Shown here piece by piece: positions 19,363 to 27,871 of a DNA stretch of 64,000 bases (position 1 is the stretch's first letter; each line of letters starts with the position of its first letter). The stretch covers positions 124,001-188,000 of the forward strand of contig NZ_VDUW01000005.1 of NCBI RefSeq assembly GCF_008039555.1, given 5' to 3'. Both the position numbers and the translations under genes were made by a program. The notes below the pieces were generated by a model. The model ran no database searches. It had not been told where the DNA came from and saw only the letters and a list, made by a program, of their open reading frames with translations. Origin of the DNA: Cerasibacillus terrae. GTDB lineage: Bacteria; Bacillota; Bacilli; Bacillales; Amphibacillaceae.

Positions 19363-20499
19363 CTATTTCCCCTTCAACATCCCAAACATCTTCTCCACCG
19401 TTCCTATCCCTACATTCTTGTACTTCGCTAGAATGACCAGTTCTCTTGGGAGTTGACCTACATAATGGATATCATCTTCATTGAGTTGGCGCAAGAGGCT
19501 TGGGATTCCTGGGAATTCTTCAGCGGTCAACGGAATCCGTGATAGTTTTTCAGTGACAACGATATAATCTGCATGGTAGAAAAAGAATAATTCACCTGGT
19601 CTTTCGATTGTTAATTGCCGGCGTTTCTTTTCTTCTTCAATAAAAACCTTCAGTTCCTCGAAAAAGTTTTTATCATTTGTTTCGTTGTATCGTTTCACAT
19701 GTTGATGTAATCCTTCCAAGTTAGCTGGTAATTCACTCATGATTCGTGCTTGTTCTTCCGCTCCTAGCCTGACAAGAAATCGTTCAGATTTGGCGTAACG
19801 CTGTGGAAGAAGAAATGCATCCCGCAGAAAGTAAGGAACATCAACCGTTTCTCCTTGATAAGATATTTTCCGAATGGTTGTCATTCCTGGAGTTTGGGCT
19901 GCCGTCTCTTCTATTTCCATGGTATCGGTTTCATTTGTTGTCGTTGCTGCGTTCTCTGTATTTTGTTCAACCGTCTCGCCTGTTTCTAGTTTTTTTATCG
20001 AAGTTGTTAATAATTGTTCTAAATTCTCCAAACGAATCTCTAATTCGCCCATATCATAGGTTTGTTTTTGATTCGGTTGTGGATCTTTATATGTTGGCAC
20101 TTCCAATTCTAGCGGCCCATATACCTCCACATACCATGTCACCACTGTGTGAATCGCTTCCCATGATAATAATGCTTCCGAGTAACGAAATGGCCGTACA
20201 TCATGGGCTGCTTTATTTCCCCTCATGCGAATGTCATGAAGCGCATCACGAACTTGATCTGGTAATAAGTGATGATGATCTAATATATCGAGTTGTTCAA
20301 CCAATGGCATGTATGCCTCATAGGCTAACTTCTCTATAATAAACACTTTCTCAATGATGGCTTCCACAAATGCCCGCGCATGCGTTAGCATTGTTCGTGG
20401 ACTTGTAAAAATACTGTTCTCTAATTCACGTGCAACATATGCTAGTTCTTTTGAAATCGGTTCTAAAAACTGATAAAAATAAGCATCTTTCTTTTGCAT
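19363..20499 (-). CDS. DUF4145 (HEPN-like) protein with C-terminal helix-hairpin-helix-like domain
   Basis: 378 residues. The N-terminal DUF4145 domain (about residues 1-125) contains RMRGNKAAHD, an R-x5-H pattern of the kind seen in HEPN ribonuclease-like proteins. A Thr/Glu-rich linker lies at about 165-205. The C-terminus (SLLRQLNEDDIHYVGQL...KYKNVGIGTVEKMF) resembles a small helical DNA-binding module such as an RNA polymerase alpha-CTD/HhH type. DUF4145 proteins are often found beside restriction genes and in defence islands. Single gene, with a 63-bp island element 47 bp upstream and a terminator right after the stop. The ribosome site (GGGGAAC) is weak. Function is unknown; RNA or DNA binding is inferred. 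Confidence 0.65.
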   Translation of the reverse strand: MQKKDAYFYQFLEPISKELAYVARELENSIFTSPRTMLTHARAFVEAIIEKVFIIEKLAYEAYMPLVEQLDILDHHHLLPDQVRDALHDIRMRGNKAAHDVRPFRYSEALLSWEAIHTVVTWYVEVYGPLELEVPTYKDPQPNQKQTYDMGELEIRLENLEQLLTTSIKKLETGETVEQNTENAATTTNETDTMEIEETAAQTPGMTTIRKISYQGETVDVPYFLRDAFLLPQRYAKSERFLVRLGAEEQARIMSELPANLEGLHQHVKRYNETNDKNFFEELKVFIEEEKKRRQLTIERPGELFFFYHADYIVVTEKLSRIPLTAEEFPGIPSLLRQLNEDDIHYVGQLPRELVILAKYKNVGIGTVEKMFGMLKGK

Positions 20500-20545
20500 G
20501 TTTGTTCCCCAATCTATATTTCTATTTATTAAATGAATCCATTTT

Positions 20546-20608
20546 ATGTAAAAAGTCCTATAAACATATCATATCAAATTTGTACACGAACTGGTATTTG
20601 GTGTGCAT
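20546..20608 (-). repeat. 63-bp island repeat, copy A
   Basis: Runs from ATGTAAAAAGTCC to GGTGTGCAT on the plus strand. It is closely similar over its whole length to 21202-21265 and less so to 17776-17838. The minus strand carries GATATGATATG, a possible -10 box, 69 bp from the DUF4145 start. The element could be a promoter/operator or a small mobile repeat. Confidence 0.7.
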
Positions 20609-20642
20609 TTTTTGTAGGTAGATTTTGTTCTTTTTACACAAA

Positions 20643-20674
20643 AAAAGTGAACCGACTACCAGCGGTTCACTTTT
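20643..20674 (-). terminator. Intrinsic terminator of yjdM
   Basis: 12-bp stem AAAAGTGAACCG / CGGTTCACTTTT with an 8-nt loop, followed on the minus strand by a run of T. It lies about 85 bp after the yjdM stop. Confidence 0.8.
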
Positions 20675-20759
20675 GAGTTTCCGACATTTACATTTTAAAT
20701 GGCGAACAACTCTTCCCTCGACAACACTCGCAGAGGATTATCAACACAGGAATCCATGT

Positions 20760-21107
20760 CTATGCCTTTTTCACAAATTCTGATTTCAATTTCATAGCAC
20801 CAATTCCAGTAATTTTACAGTCAATGTCATGACCATCAGTAGCATCATGGATTAAGCGAATACCTTTTACTTTTGTTCCCTGTTTAACTGCTGAGGAGCT
20901 ACCTTTGATTTTTAAGTCTTTAATAACAATAACAGTGTCGCCGTCTTTTAGAATTTGGCCATTTGCATCTTTGATTTCTAGTTTGTCATCGTTTTCTTCC
21001 ACTTCATTTTCCATCCATTCATGGGCACATTCTGGACAGACGAATAAATCTCGGTCTTCATAAGTGTATTCTGAGTTACATTCTGGGCAATTTGGTAATG
21101 CAGTCAT
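20760..21107 (-). CDS. yjdM: Zinc-ribbon protein YjdM/PhnA
   Basis: 115-residue small protein of the YjdM (PhnA) family. The N-terminal zinc ribbon has two CxxC pairs (NCPECN and VCPECA), and the C-terminal domain has [15 protein letters not shown] and ends in KSEFVKKA, as in E. coli YjdM. Despite the old name it is not required for phosphonate breakdown; its role is not settled. I chose the ATG at 21107 because AGGAG sits seven bases upstream; a frame-matched ATG six codons earlier has no such site. Monocistronic, with a strong terminator. A 63-bp island element lies 95 bp upstream. Confidence 0.9.
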   Translation of the reverse strand: MTALPNCPECNSEYTYEDRDLFVCPECAHEWMENEVEENDDKLEIKDANGQILKDGDTVIVIKDLKIKGSSSAVKQGTKVKGIRLIHDATDGHDIDCKITGIGAMKLKSEFVKKA

Positions 21108-21201
21108 ACTTTCACTCCTAACCATATTAATAGTCTCCTATATATTAGCATGTGGGGTTGGTTCTGAGTAGCTTAGTGCTTAGGCCGTCACTTATATATT
21201 T

Positions 21202-21265
21202 ATGTAAAAATCCTATTATCCTATCATATATTCAATTTCTACACGAATTGGCATTTGGTTTGCAT
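21202..21265 (-). repeat. 63-bp island repeat, copy B
   Basis: 64 bp closely matching copy A: ATGTAAAAATCC at one end, ACACGAATTGGCATTTGG and TTTGCAT at the other. The minus strand reads TATGATAGG in the core, 116 bp from the yjdM start. Confidence 0.7.
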
Positions 21266-21335
21266 ACATTCGTACACCATATGTAATAATTTCATCCCCG
21301 ACGTTCTTTACATAATTTGTACAAAATGAAATAAG

Positions 21336-21374
21336 CAAAAAACGGAGAAGATAGGATTACCCTTTTCTTCTCCG
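21336..21374 (-). terminator. Intrinsic terminator after the ornithine-cyclodeaminase-like gene
   Basis: Stem CGGAGAAG / CTTCTCCG with a 16-nt loop, followed on the minus strand by TTTTTT. It begins 16 bp after the stop codon. Confidence 0.8.
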
Positions 21375-21389
21375 ATTATTTTCTATTTA

Positions 21390-22511
21390 TTATTTTGTTA
21401 AGTAAGAACTATTCCATAGCGGAAGCTTCGTACCAATATTATTTTTTAATGCATTTTGGTATACTTTATATCCCCAAGCAACATCTTCTGTTGGAAGTCC
21501 TCCAGTAATACATATGATAACTTCATCGTCCGATTTTCTTCCTTCTTTTTTTCCGGAAATAATATCACCAATGTCATCGATATTGCTATCATCATATTCT
21601 CCGTTATGAATCATTTCCAGTAATTGTGCTGACATAGTCCAGTCAATGCTTTCAATACCGTTAGGATGGTCTATACCGTCTTGTAACCATTTTTTATGCA
21701 TCGACCACAAGTCCGCGACTACTCGATGTTTTTGGTAAGATTCTTTGGAAAAATTCGCTGATCCAATAAGTATAATTAAAGCTCCTGGTTTCAGACTTTC
21801 TTCCTTTATTTCTGGTTTTGTTTTTCCGGATGTTGCAACAGTCACTATATCCGACTGTTTAACACATTCATCTATATCGCCAACCACTTCGACAGGTTTA
21901 TGAATCTTTGCTTCAAGTTTCTCTGCAATTTTCTTTCCTTTTTCAATATTAATATCAAAAAGGACAACCTTTTCAATATGGTTAACAGACTTCATTACTG
22001 CATCAATACAGGATTGGTTGATTGCTCCTCCACCAATTGCTCCTAGTACTTTTGCAGATTTCTTTGCCAGGTGTTTAGAAACCACACCAGGTACTGCACC
22101 AGTTCTAGCTGAGCTAACAAGATTTCCAGCCATAATTGCAAGTGGGGAGCCTGTATCCTTATCATTAAGCGTAAACGTATGGATTGAACGTGGCATTCCT
22201 TTGTTTATATTTTCAACATTAGAGCCATACCACTTATTACCTACGACATCGAATTCTCCACCAAGATAGGATATCAATGACATAAATCTTCTATCTGGGC
22301 CTGCTTTTGGCATATTTCGAAACTTCTCTTCTTCATTAAACCAGAGCATAAGTCCATGATCATTTCGATTTGGACCTCCCATGATATAATCGCCTGTTCC
22401 TAGCAATTTAAACATTTCTTCGATTGTATCAATGCATTCATTCATATTCAAAACCCCAGCTTCAATAACGTCTTCTTCTTGAAGATATAGAAATTCTAGT
22501 TTTTCAGACAT
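21390..22511 (-). CDS. Ornithine cyclodeaminase/mu-crystallin family protein ('tyramine oxidase subunit B' type)
   Basis: 373-residue NAD(P)-binding protein of the OCD/mu-crystallin family. The Rossmann motif GAIGGGAINQSCIDAV is near residue 162 and SSARTGAVPGV, a family signature, near 137. The opening residues (FLYLQEEDVIEAGVLNM) and length fit the subgroup often labelled tyramine oxidase subunit B. That label does not prove the reaction; a reductive or deaminating step on an amine or amino acid is the safe statement. It is transcribed away from an RpiR-family regulator gene, which probably controls it through a palindrome in the shared region. A strong terminator follows. No partner oxidase gene is adjacent. 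Confidence 0.75.
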   Translation of the reverse strand: MSEKLEFLYLQEEDVIEAGVLNMNECIDTIEEMFKLLGTGDYIMGGPNRNDHGLMLWFNEEEKFRNMPKAGPDRRFMSLISYLGGEFDVVGNKWYGSNVENINKGMPRSIHTFTLNDKDTGSPLAIMAGNLVSSARTGAVPGVVSKHLAKKSAKVLGAIGGGAINQSCIDAVMKSVNHIEKVVLFDINIEKGKKIAEKLEAKIHKPVEVVGDIDECVKQSDIVTVATSGKTKPEIKEESLKPGALIILIGSANFSKESYQKHRVVADLWSMHKKWLQDGIDHPNGIESIDWTMSAQLLEMIHNGEYDDSNIDDIGDIISGKKEGRKSDDEVIICITGGLPTEDVAWGYKVYQNALKNNIGTKLPLWNSSYLTK

Positions 22512-22732
22512 TTTTTATTCTCCTTATAATTACATTTTATCAAACAATACGAATTACTAATATTGGACATTATTTTCTCCATACAATAAGCAGGCTCTTT
22601 CAATTCAATCGTTAATTCTACTAAGAAAGGAAAAGATAGCTTATCCGTAAAGTTTCATGAATGACACCTCTTTTATTTTTATTATGTATACTATAGCATC
22701 AAAATAGGAAAAAATAAACCTTGTATTTTATA

Positions 22733-22752
22733 AAAGGAAAATAATTTCCTTT
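22733..22752. promoter_or_regulatory. Palindromic operator candidate between OCD-like gene and RpiR regulator
   Basis: Perfect inverted repeat AAAGGAAA-ATAA-TTTCCTTT, 54 bp before the regulator start in the divergent intergenic region. A TATAAT at about 22773-22778 could be the regulator's -10 box. Position and symmetry fit autoregulation by the RpiR protein; inferred. Confidence 0.5.
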
Positions 22753-22805
22753 ATTTCTTTTAAAACTTCTATATAATAAGAATATAAGAATGAGGAGGAA
22801 TAGAT

Positions 22806-23657
22806 ATGGAGCACAACCTAAAAGATAAACTCATTGAAATCCAACATAATTTACCAAAGCAACAACAAAAAATTTGTAAATTTATGATTAACCATATAGA
22901 TGAAGTAACGACAATGACAATCACAGAGTTATCAGAAAGAAGTGAGGTCGGAACAACAACCATTTTACGATTGATAGAAAAGATTGGCTATAATAGTTAT
23001 CTACAATTCAAAAATGATTTAATCAAATATAACTATAATGATAAAAAAAATACATGGTGGCATTTAAAAAAGTCCCTAGAAGAACTAGATGAAGCTGAAA
23101 CCTCCCTAGTTAAGGCAGCGAGAAATAGTGTGGAAGATATAGAATCGATGGTAAAAAAAGTAAATATGGATGAGTATCATAAATTCATAGAATTATTGCT
23201 CCATGCTAATCAAGTACACTTTCTTGGTTTAAGAACATCTAAATCAATTGCTCTATATTTTGAAATAATGTTAAAAGGAATACTTGATCATGTAAACCAA
23301 TTAAGTTTACATCCCGACTTTCTATATGATGATTCTTTATGTTTTAATAAAAATGATGTATTAGTCATCATTGCCTTATCACCCTATACTAAACAAACGA
23401 TAGATTTTATAACATATTGTAAAAAGCATACTGATGTATCGATTGCTTTAATTATGGACCTTGAAACATCGCCAGTTCTTCCATACAGTGATGCCCATCT
23501 AATAGTAGGTCAAAGTAAAAATAGATACAGCATTATTCCTACCGTCACATTAATCGAATCACTAATTATTGATTTAGGTAAAAGACAGTTATCATCTGTG
23601 CAAAAAATATCAAAACTGAATGACATCCATCGTAAAAATAATATCACTACAATATAG
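22806..23657 (+). CDS. MurR/RpiR family transcriptional regulator
   Basis: 283-residue regulator. The N-terminal HTH_6 domain (about residues 1-77) contains TITELSERSEVGTTTILRLI, typical for RpiR proteins. The C-terminal SIS domain (about 125-265) includes HFLGLRTSKSIALYFEIM, which in this family senses a sugar phosphate or related ligand. A strong GAGGAGGAATAG precedes the ATG. It is divergent from the ornithine-cyclodeaminase-like gene, so that is the likely target. The SIS domain next to an amino-acid-type enzyme rather than sugar genes is mildly unusual. Confidence 0.88.
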   Translation: MEHNLKDKLIEIQHNLPKQQQKICKFMINHIDEVTTMTITELSERSEVGTTTILRLIEKIGYNSYLQFKNDLIKYNYNDKKNTWWHLKKSLEELDEAETSLVKAARNSVEDIESMVKKVNMDEYHKFIELLLHANQVHFLGLRTSKSIALYFEIMLKGILDHVNQLSLHPDFLYDDSLCFNKNDVLVIIALSPYTKQTIDFITYCKKHTDVSIALIMDLETSPVLPYSDAHLIVGQSKNRYSIIPTVTLIESLIIDLGKRQLSSVQKISKLNDIHRKNNITTI

Positions 23658-23849
23658 AAAACCAGCTTCATTAACAAAAGTGTACAGCATGAATAATTCA
23701 ATAAGCCCTGAAATATTGTAAAGAGTCTATTGTTCAATAACATAATAAACGTCGAAATGTAAAATACTCATTCAAAAATAAATATGATCACATTCATTTA
23801 CTAATATAGTGGGGTGGAGCATTGCTAAAATAAACAGAGAGGTGAGGAC

Positions 23850-24005
23850 ATGCGAAAACTAGCAGGATATAGCATGGTTATACCATCGATTATCATGACA
23901 CTTATAGCATACACCGAACCCACTATTTCATTTTACATAAAGATCTTATTCATCATAGTTTTATGTTTACCATTGTACATATGGGGGCAAATTACAATGG
24001 ATTAG
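23850..24005 (+). CDS. Small membrane protein, 51 residues
   Basis: ATG with a good GAGGTGAGG site six bases upstream. The peptide has two hydrophobic stretches, about residues 9-22 (MVIPSIIMTLIAY) and 31-45 (IKILFIIVLCLPLYI), so two short membrane segments are likely. It matches no family I know. The good ribosome site supports translation; it may be a real small protein or the start of a decayed gene, since a gene fragment follows at once. Confidence 0.5.
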   Translation: MRKLAGYSMVIPSIIMTLIAYTEPTISFYIKILFIIVLCLPLYIWGQITMD

Positions 24006-24010
24006 AGTAA

Positions 24011-24169
24011 ACGATTGCTCTGAAACAATTAGCGCAAAAGCATAATATTCCATTTATCGTTGGGGAGATGGATCAGGAAAAATTAAAATGGCTACAATTA
24101 GATTTAGAACTAGAAGAGCTTGAGGATGATGAATGGTATTATGAGCTGTTTGGGGTAGGATTGAAATAA
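24011..24169 (+). pseudogene. 3' remnant of an unidentified gene
   Basis: The open frame has no start codon or ribosome site and encodes LAQKHNIPFIVGEMDQ followed by an acidic segment ending in WYYELFGVGLK. Coding-like composition without a start suggests the surviving C-terminus of a lost gene. Family not recognised. Confidence 0.4.
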
Positions 24170-24257
24170 TAAATAACAAAATTTACCAAAATTCCCTTTT
24201 AACCTGATGTTTTGTTATGTACTATAAGGGTGAGTTGAAAAAGAAAAGTGGTCAAAA

Positions 24258-24536
24258 ATGGATAGAACAATGCACTTACGTGACATGATGCCCTTTATAT
24301 TGACGGGAATCAATGTCTTACTCATCTTACTCTTCTTGTTCGTATCAGGAAGCGATTATTCAGAACTAGGGCAACTTGTTTATTTAGTACCTATTATTGC
24401 ACTACTTACTATCATATATATAGCCATTACGAAAACCAAAAAGACAATCCCAATCAGAACGATACAGGTAATATCTTGGGTACTTGTTATCTCACCTCTT
24501 TTATGTTTTATTATCGGATTGTTTTATTTTGCTTAG
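24258..24536 (+). CDS. Small membrane protein, 92 residues
   Basis: Hypothetical protein with three predicted membrane helices at about residues 10-30, 38-57 and 68-91, joined by short loops with KTKKT on the cytoplasmic side. The ribosome site is poor. It is followed by a clear terminator, which supports a real transcript. Not assigned to a family. Confidence 0.55.
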   Translation: MDRTMHLRDMMPFILTGINVLLILLFLFVSGSDYSELGQLVYLVPIIALLTIIYIAITKTKKTIPIRTIQVISWVLVISPLLCFIIGLFYFA

Positions 24537-24621
24537 GGAACTAAAAACCGACTGATTTTATCTACAATCATTGCAAAAAAGTTACCGTATTTTTTTAAGC
24601 GAATACTATAATAATGAAATA

Positions 24622-24659
24622 CCAGGCACTTCGTTCACCGAGCCTGGCTTCTTTTTTTC
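24622..24659 (+). terminator. Intrinsic terminator
   Basis: CCAGGC / GCCTGG stem with a 14-nt loop followed by CTTCTTTTTTTC. It lies 85 bp after the 92-residue membrane protein gene. Confidence 0.75.
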
Positions 24660-24712
24660 TACCGGTCAAAATCCCTTTGTTTTCAAATAATTCATATGGT
24701 GTGGGAAACGAT

Positions 24713-24814
24713 CTATGCCCCCCCGCACATTTCATCAATCTTTTCAATGGATACGATATCTTGCACATTCGCAATAAAGTCGATTGACCAATCTAAAGTG
24801 GTAATTTCAAAAGC
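24713..24814 (-). pseudogene. Short coding remnant, unidentified
   Basis: The minus-strand frame encodes ITTLDWSIDFIANVQDIV and ends EKIDEMCGGA-stop. There is no start codon and it lies just beyond the ahpF terminator. It looks like the C-terminus of a lost gene; family unknown. The rest of 24537-24939 holds only terminators and a repeat. Confidence 0.35.
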
Positions 24815-24828
24815 AAACAAAAAAATAC

Positions 24829-24861
24829 AAAAAAGTGAACCATCCCATGATGATTCACTTT
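24829..24861 (-). terminator. Terminator of ahpC-ahpF
   Basis: Stem AAAGTGAA / TTCACTTT extended by CATC / GATG after one mismatch, 4-nt loop, then a T-rich tail on the minus strand. It lies about 80 bp after the ahpF stop. Confidence 0.75.
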
Positions 24862-24905
24862 AGTGTTTGCATTATATACATGAGTAAGTCTATTTAAGTT
24901 TTTAT

Positions 24906-24934
24906 TCGACAAAATTCGGGTAGTGACAGGCACT
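24906..24934 (-). repeat. Dispersed repeat at the 3' end of ahpF
   Basis: TCGACAAAATTCGGG then TAGTGACAGGCACT. It shares its ends with 39197-39235, and in both places the CACT end abuts the stop of a minus-strand gene. Confidence 0.65.
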
Positions 24935-24939
24935 CTTCT

Positions 24940-26469
24940 TTAATTTCGAATGAGATAATCAAATGCGCTTAGGGCTGCGTTTGCTCCTGATCCCATGGAA
25001 ATAATGATTTGTTTGTTTTTCGCATCTGTGCAGTCTCCTGCAGCAAATACACCAGCTACGTTTGTATTTCCATCTCGATCTGTAACAATTTCACCGAATT
25101 TATTTCGTTCAACACTATCGCCTAGCCAATCTGTATTTGGTACAAGACCAATTTGAACAAAGACACCTTCCAGTTCAACATGTTTTTCTTCTTCGGATTC
25201 GCGATCAATATAAGAAATACCATTTACGTTGTCTGTACCGGTAATTTCTGTTGTTTGTGCATTTGTAATGACATTAACATTTGGTAGGCTGTTCAGTTTA
25301 TCTTGGAGTACAGAATCAGCCTTCAATTCGGAAGCGAACTCAAGAACTGTTACATGTTTCGTGATTCCTGCAAGATCAATGGCAGCTTCAATACCTGAGT
25401 TACCTCCACCAATAACAGCTACACGTTTTCCTTCAAATAATGGACCATCACAATGTGGACAGTATGCTACACCTTTATTTTTGAACTCTGCTTCACCTGG
25501 AACGCCAATATTACGCCAGCGTGCACCTGTTGAAAGGATAACAGATTTACTTTTTAAAGTAGCACCATTCTCCAATTCAATTTCTACAAAGTCATTTTTT
25601 CGCTCTAAGCCTTTAGCCATTTGTAGATTCATCACATCAACATCATAGTCTTTCACATGTTCTTCTAGATTGTCTACAAATTTAGGACCTTCTGTACGCT
25701 TCACACTGATAAAGTTTTCAATAGCTGCTGTATCATTTACTTGACCACCAAATCGGTCTGCAACAATCCCTGTACGAAGTCCTTTACGTGCTGAATAAAT
25801 GGCGGCACTTCCACCTGCTGGTCCACCACCAACAACAAGGACATCAAATGGGTCTTTATTTTCAAATTCAGAAGCATCTGGTCCGCTTCCTAATTCAGCT
25901 AAGATCTCTTCTAATGACATTTTTCCACTACCAAATGATTCACCATTTAGAAAGATAGTAGGTACTGCCATGATGTTATTCTTCTCTGCTTCTTCTTTAA
26001 ATGCAGCACCATCAATCATCGTATGCGTAATGTTAGGATTAATAACACTCATAACATTCAATGCTTGTACAACATCTGGACATTTTGTACAGCTTAAGCT
26101 GACATAAGTTTCGAAGTGATATTCACCTTCTAATCCTTTGATTTGGTCAATTAATTTTTCGTCAACTTTTGGTGTTCTTCCACTCACTTGGATTAGTGCT
26201 AATACGAAAGATGAAAATTCGTGTCCAAAAGGAATACCAGCAAATGTTATCCCAGTATCCTCACCAGGACGGTTCACACTAAAGCTTGGTGTTCTTTTGA
26301 GAGTTGTTTTCTCTACTTTTATATGGGAGGACATGGAAGCTAGTTCATCGACTAGCTCTACCATGTCATGGGATACTTTATCATCGCCCACACTAACTTT
26401 AAGGAGAATATCCCCTTCCATCAGTTGTAAGTACTGCTCTAGTTGTTTTTTTATATCTGCACTTAGCAT
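24940..26469 (-). CDS. ahpF: Alkyl hydroperoxide reductase subunit F (NADH:peroxiredoxin reductase)
   Basis: 509-residue flavoprotein that passes electrons from NADH to AhpC to reduce peroxides. An N-terminal double-thioredoxin domain carries the CTKC redox pair at about residue 127. The FAD-binding GGGPAGGSAAIYSARKG is at about 213, the second redox pair CPHC at about 336, and an NADH-binding GGGNSGIEAA follows. Length matches Bacillus AhpF. It starts 16 bp after ahpC and shares its PerR-controlled promoter. A hairpin terminator lies downstream. Confidence 0.96.
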   Translation of the reverse strand: MLSADIKKQLEQYLQLMEGDILLKVSVGDDKVSHDMVELVDELASMSSHIKVEKTTLKRTPSFSVNRPGEDTGITFAGIPFGHEFSSFVLALIQVSGRTPKVDEKLIDQIKGLEGEYHFETYVSLSCTKCPDVVQALNVMSVINPNITHTMIDGAAFKEEAEKNNIMAVPTIFLNGESFGSGKMSLEEILAELGSGPDASEFENKDPFDVLVVGGGPAGGSAAIYSARKGLRTGIVADRFGGQVNDTAAIENFISVKRTEGPKFVDNLEEHVKDYDVDVMNLQMAKGLERKNDFVEIELENGATLKSKSVILSTGARWRNIGVPGEAEFKNKGVAYCPHCDGPLFEGKRVAVIGGGNSGIEAAIDLAGITKHVTVLEFASELKADSVLQDKLNSLPNVNVITNAQTTEITGTDNVNGISYIDRESEEEKHVELEGVFVQIGLVPNTDWLGDSVERNKFGEIVTDRDGNTNVAGVFAAGDCTDAKNKQIIISMGSGANAALSAFDYLIRN

Positions 26470-26485
26470 GACTTTGTTTTCCCCC

Positions 26486-27055
26486 TTAAATTTTACCTAC
26501 AAGGTCAAGTCCTGGTGCAAGTGTTTCAGAACCTTCTTCCCATTTTGCAGGGCAAACTTCGCCTGGATTTTTACGAACATATTGTGCTGCTTTTAATTTA
26601 CCTACTAATGTACTTGCATCACGGCCAATTCCGTCTGCATTGATTTCAGCTGCTTGAACAACACCATCTGGGTCAATAATGAACGTTCCACGTTGTGCAA
26701 GACCTAATTCTTCATCTAATACGTCGAAGTTTCTAGTAATTGTTTGAGATGGGTCACCAATCATAACATATTCTATTTTACTGATTGCATCTGAATGATC
26801 ATGCCATGCTTTATGAACAAAATGGGTATCTGTTGAGACAGAGTAAACTTCTGCACCTAGTTCTTTTAATGTTGCATATTGATTCTGAAGATCTTCAAGT
26901 TCTGTTGGGCAAACAAATGAAAAGTCTGCAGGGTAAAAGCAAACAATGCTCCATTTCCCTTTAAAATCTTCTTCTGTTACCTCGATAAACTCATCTGTTT
27001 TAGCATTGTAAGCTTGTGCTTTAAATGTTTCTACTTCTTTTCCAATTTGAGACAT
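26486..27055 (-). CDS. ahpC: Alkyl hydroperoxide reductase subunit C (peroxiredoxin)
   Basis: 189-residue typical 2-Cys peroxiredoxin that reduces hydrogen peroxide, organic peroxides and peroxynitrite in the cytoplasm. The peroxidatic Cys is in FVCPTE at about residue 46 and the resolving Cys in [11 protein letters not shown] at about 167. The ATG has TAGGAGGAATTTTATT just upstream. First gene of ahpC-ahpF. The promoter with a PerR operator at 27130-27183 shows peroxide-responsive control. Confidence 0.97.
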   Translation of the reverse strand: MSQIGKEVETFKAQAYNAKTDEFIEVTEEDFKGKWSIVCFYPADFSFVCPTELEDLQNQYATLKELGAEVYSVSTDTHFVHKAWHDHSDAISKIEYVMIGDPSQTITRNFDVLDEELGLAQRGTFIIDPDGVVQAAEINADGIGRDASTLVGKLKAAQYVRKNPGEVCPAKWEEGSETLAPGLDLVGKI

Positions 27056-27129
27056 AATAAAATTCCTCCTAGTGTATTTTTTAGAATATAATTATTAAAG
27101 GCATTACGCCCTCAATAACAGATATTTTT

Positions 27130-27144
27130 TTATAATAATTCTAA
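27130..27144 (-). promoter_or_regulatory. PerR box of ahpC
   Basis: TTATAATAATTCTAA matches the 15-bp PerR/Fur-type consensus TTATAATNATTATAA at all but one position. It sits just downstream of the -10 box of the ahpC promoter, where a bound repressor would block transcription. A second, weaker half-like site lies at about 27080-27097. Confidence 0.8.
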
Positions 27145-27154
27145 TTACGTATTT

Positions 27155-27183
27155 ATTATTACATGGAATTAAGTATTAGTCAA
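27155..27183 (-). promoter_or_regulatory. sigma-A promoter of ahpC-ahpF
   Basis: Minus strand: TTGACT, 17-base spacer, AATAAT. It lies about 100 bp upstream of the ahpC start and next to the PerR box. Confidence 0.65.
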
Positions 27184-27239
27184 ATAAAATACTATCTTTT
27201 CTAATGACTTTTTTATAAACTCTGTCATTCCGTACTTAA

Positions 27240-27520
27240 TAGATAGTTGTTGTCATAAAATTTCCCATGATATTCTATGTTTCCACATCAGCTCAGGAAA
27301 TATTCATTTTTTTCATCGGTCTTTCTTTATCAATTAATATTTATCGCGTATTAACTGGCTGTAGGACCTTCACTTCAAGAATTCGATACTCCCACTGATT
27401 GAAGTTTCACTTTATACTTCTCGATAATGTAGGCTTTTAAAAATATGCAATACTATCAGAATCTACATTTAAATAGGATGAAAAATAATCTTTCATGCTT
27501 TTAAATGGTTTTATCTACCT
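27240..27520. other. Non-coding stretch with a partial inverted repeat
   Basis: No gene seen. ACTTCAA at 27372 and TTGAAGT at 27399 form a loose inverted repeat around CTCCCACTGA. This resembles, from memory, a palindromic repeat scattered in Bacillaceae genomes; probably a degraded copy. Confidence 0.3.
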
Positions 27521-27556
27521 AAAAAGGAGTGAGCCATTTATAACATGACTCACTCC
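27521..27556 (-). terminator. Terminator of the gluconate-dehydrogenase/tatA operon
   Basis: Perfect stem GGAGTGAG / CTCACTCC with a 15-nt loop, followed by TTTTT on the minus strand; 37 bp after the tatA stop. Confidence 0.8.
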
Positions 27557-27592
27557 AACTAAGTATCTTTATTCTAAACTTAGACAGTAAAT

Positions 27593-27799
27593 TTATGCTT
27601 GTTTTTCTTTATCTGTAGCATCTTCTTCTTTTTTCTCTTTTTCATCATCACCCATTAAATCACTGGTTGATTTCTTAAATTCACGTAAGGTTTGGCCTGC
27701 CGCTTTTCCAATCTCTGGTAATTTACTAGGTCCAAAAATAATTAATGCTAATACAACAATTAGAATTAATCCAGGTATACCAATGTTTGCGATTCCCAT
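27593..27799 (-). CDS. tatA: Twin-arginine translocase subunit TatA
   Basis: 68-residue TatA/E-type protein: N-terminal membrane helix ([22 protein letters not shown]), the conserved FGPxKLPE hinge, an amphipathic helix ([12 protein letters not shown]) and a charged acidic/lysine tail. I chose ATG 27799 because GGAGGTGG stands six bases upstream. No tatC is in the window, so it must work with a TatC encoded elsewhere. It lies 73 bp after two genes for a Tat-exported oxidoreductase, suggesting a dedicated TatA for that cargo. Confidence 0.93.
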   Translation of the reverse strand: MGIANIGIPGLILIVVLALIIFGPSKLPEIGKAAGQTLREFKKSTSDLMGDDEKEKKEEDATDKEKQA

Positions 27800-27871
27800 G
27801 TAATCCACCTCCAATGCTACATATCAGCATCTCTTTAGCATTTTCATCCTAAAAGAGGTGTGCATGTGCTT

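Noticed and set aside
19803..20339. 178-codon plus-strand frame opposite the DUF4145 gene
   Set aside because: No ribosome site, low-complexity His/Leu/Pro/Ser-rich peptide, lies fully antisense to a convincing gene.
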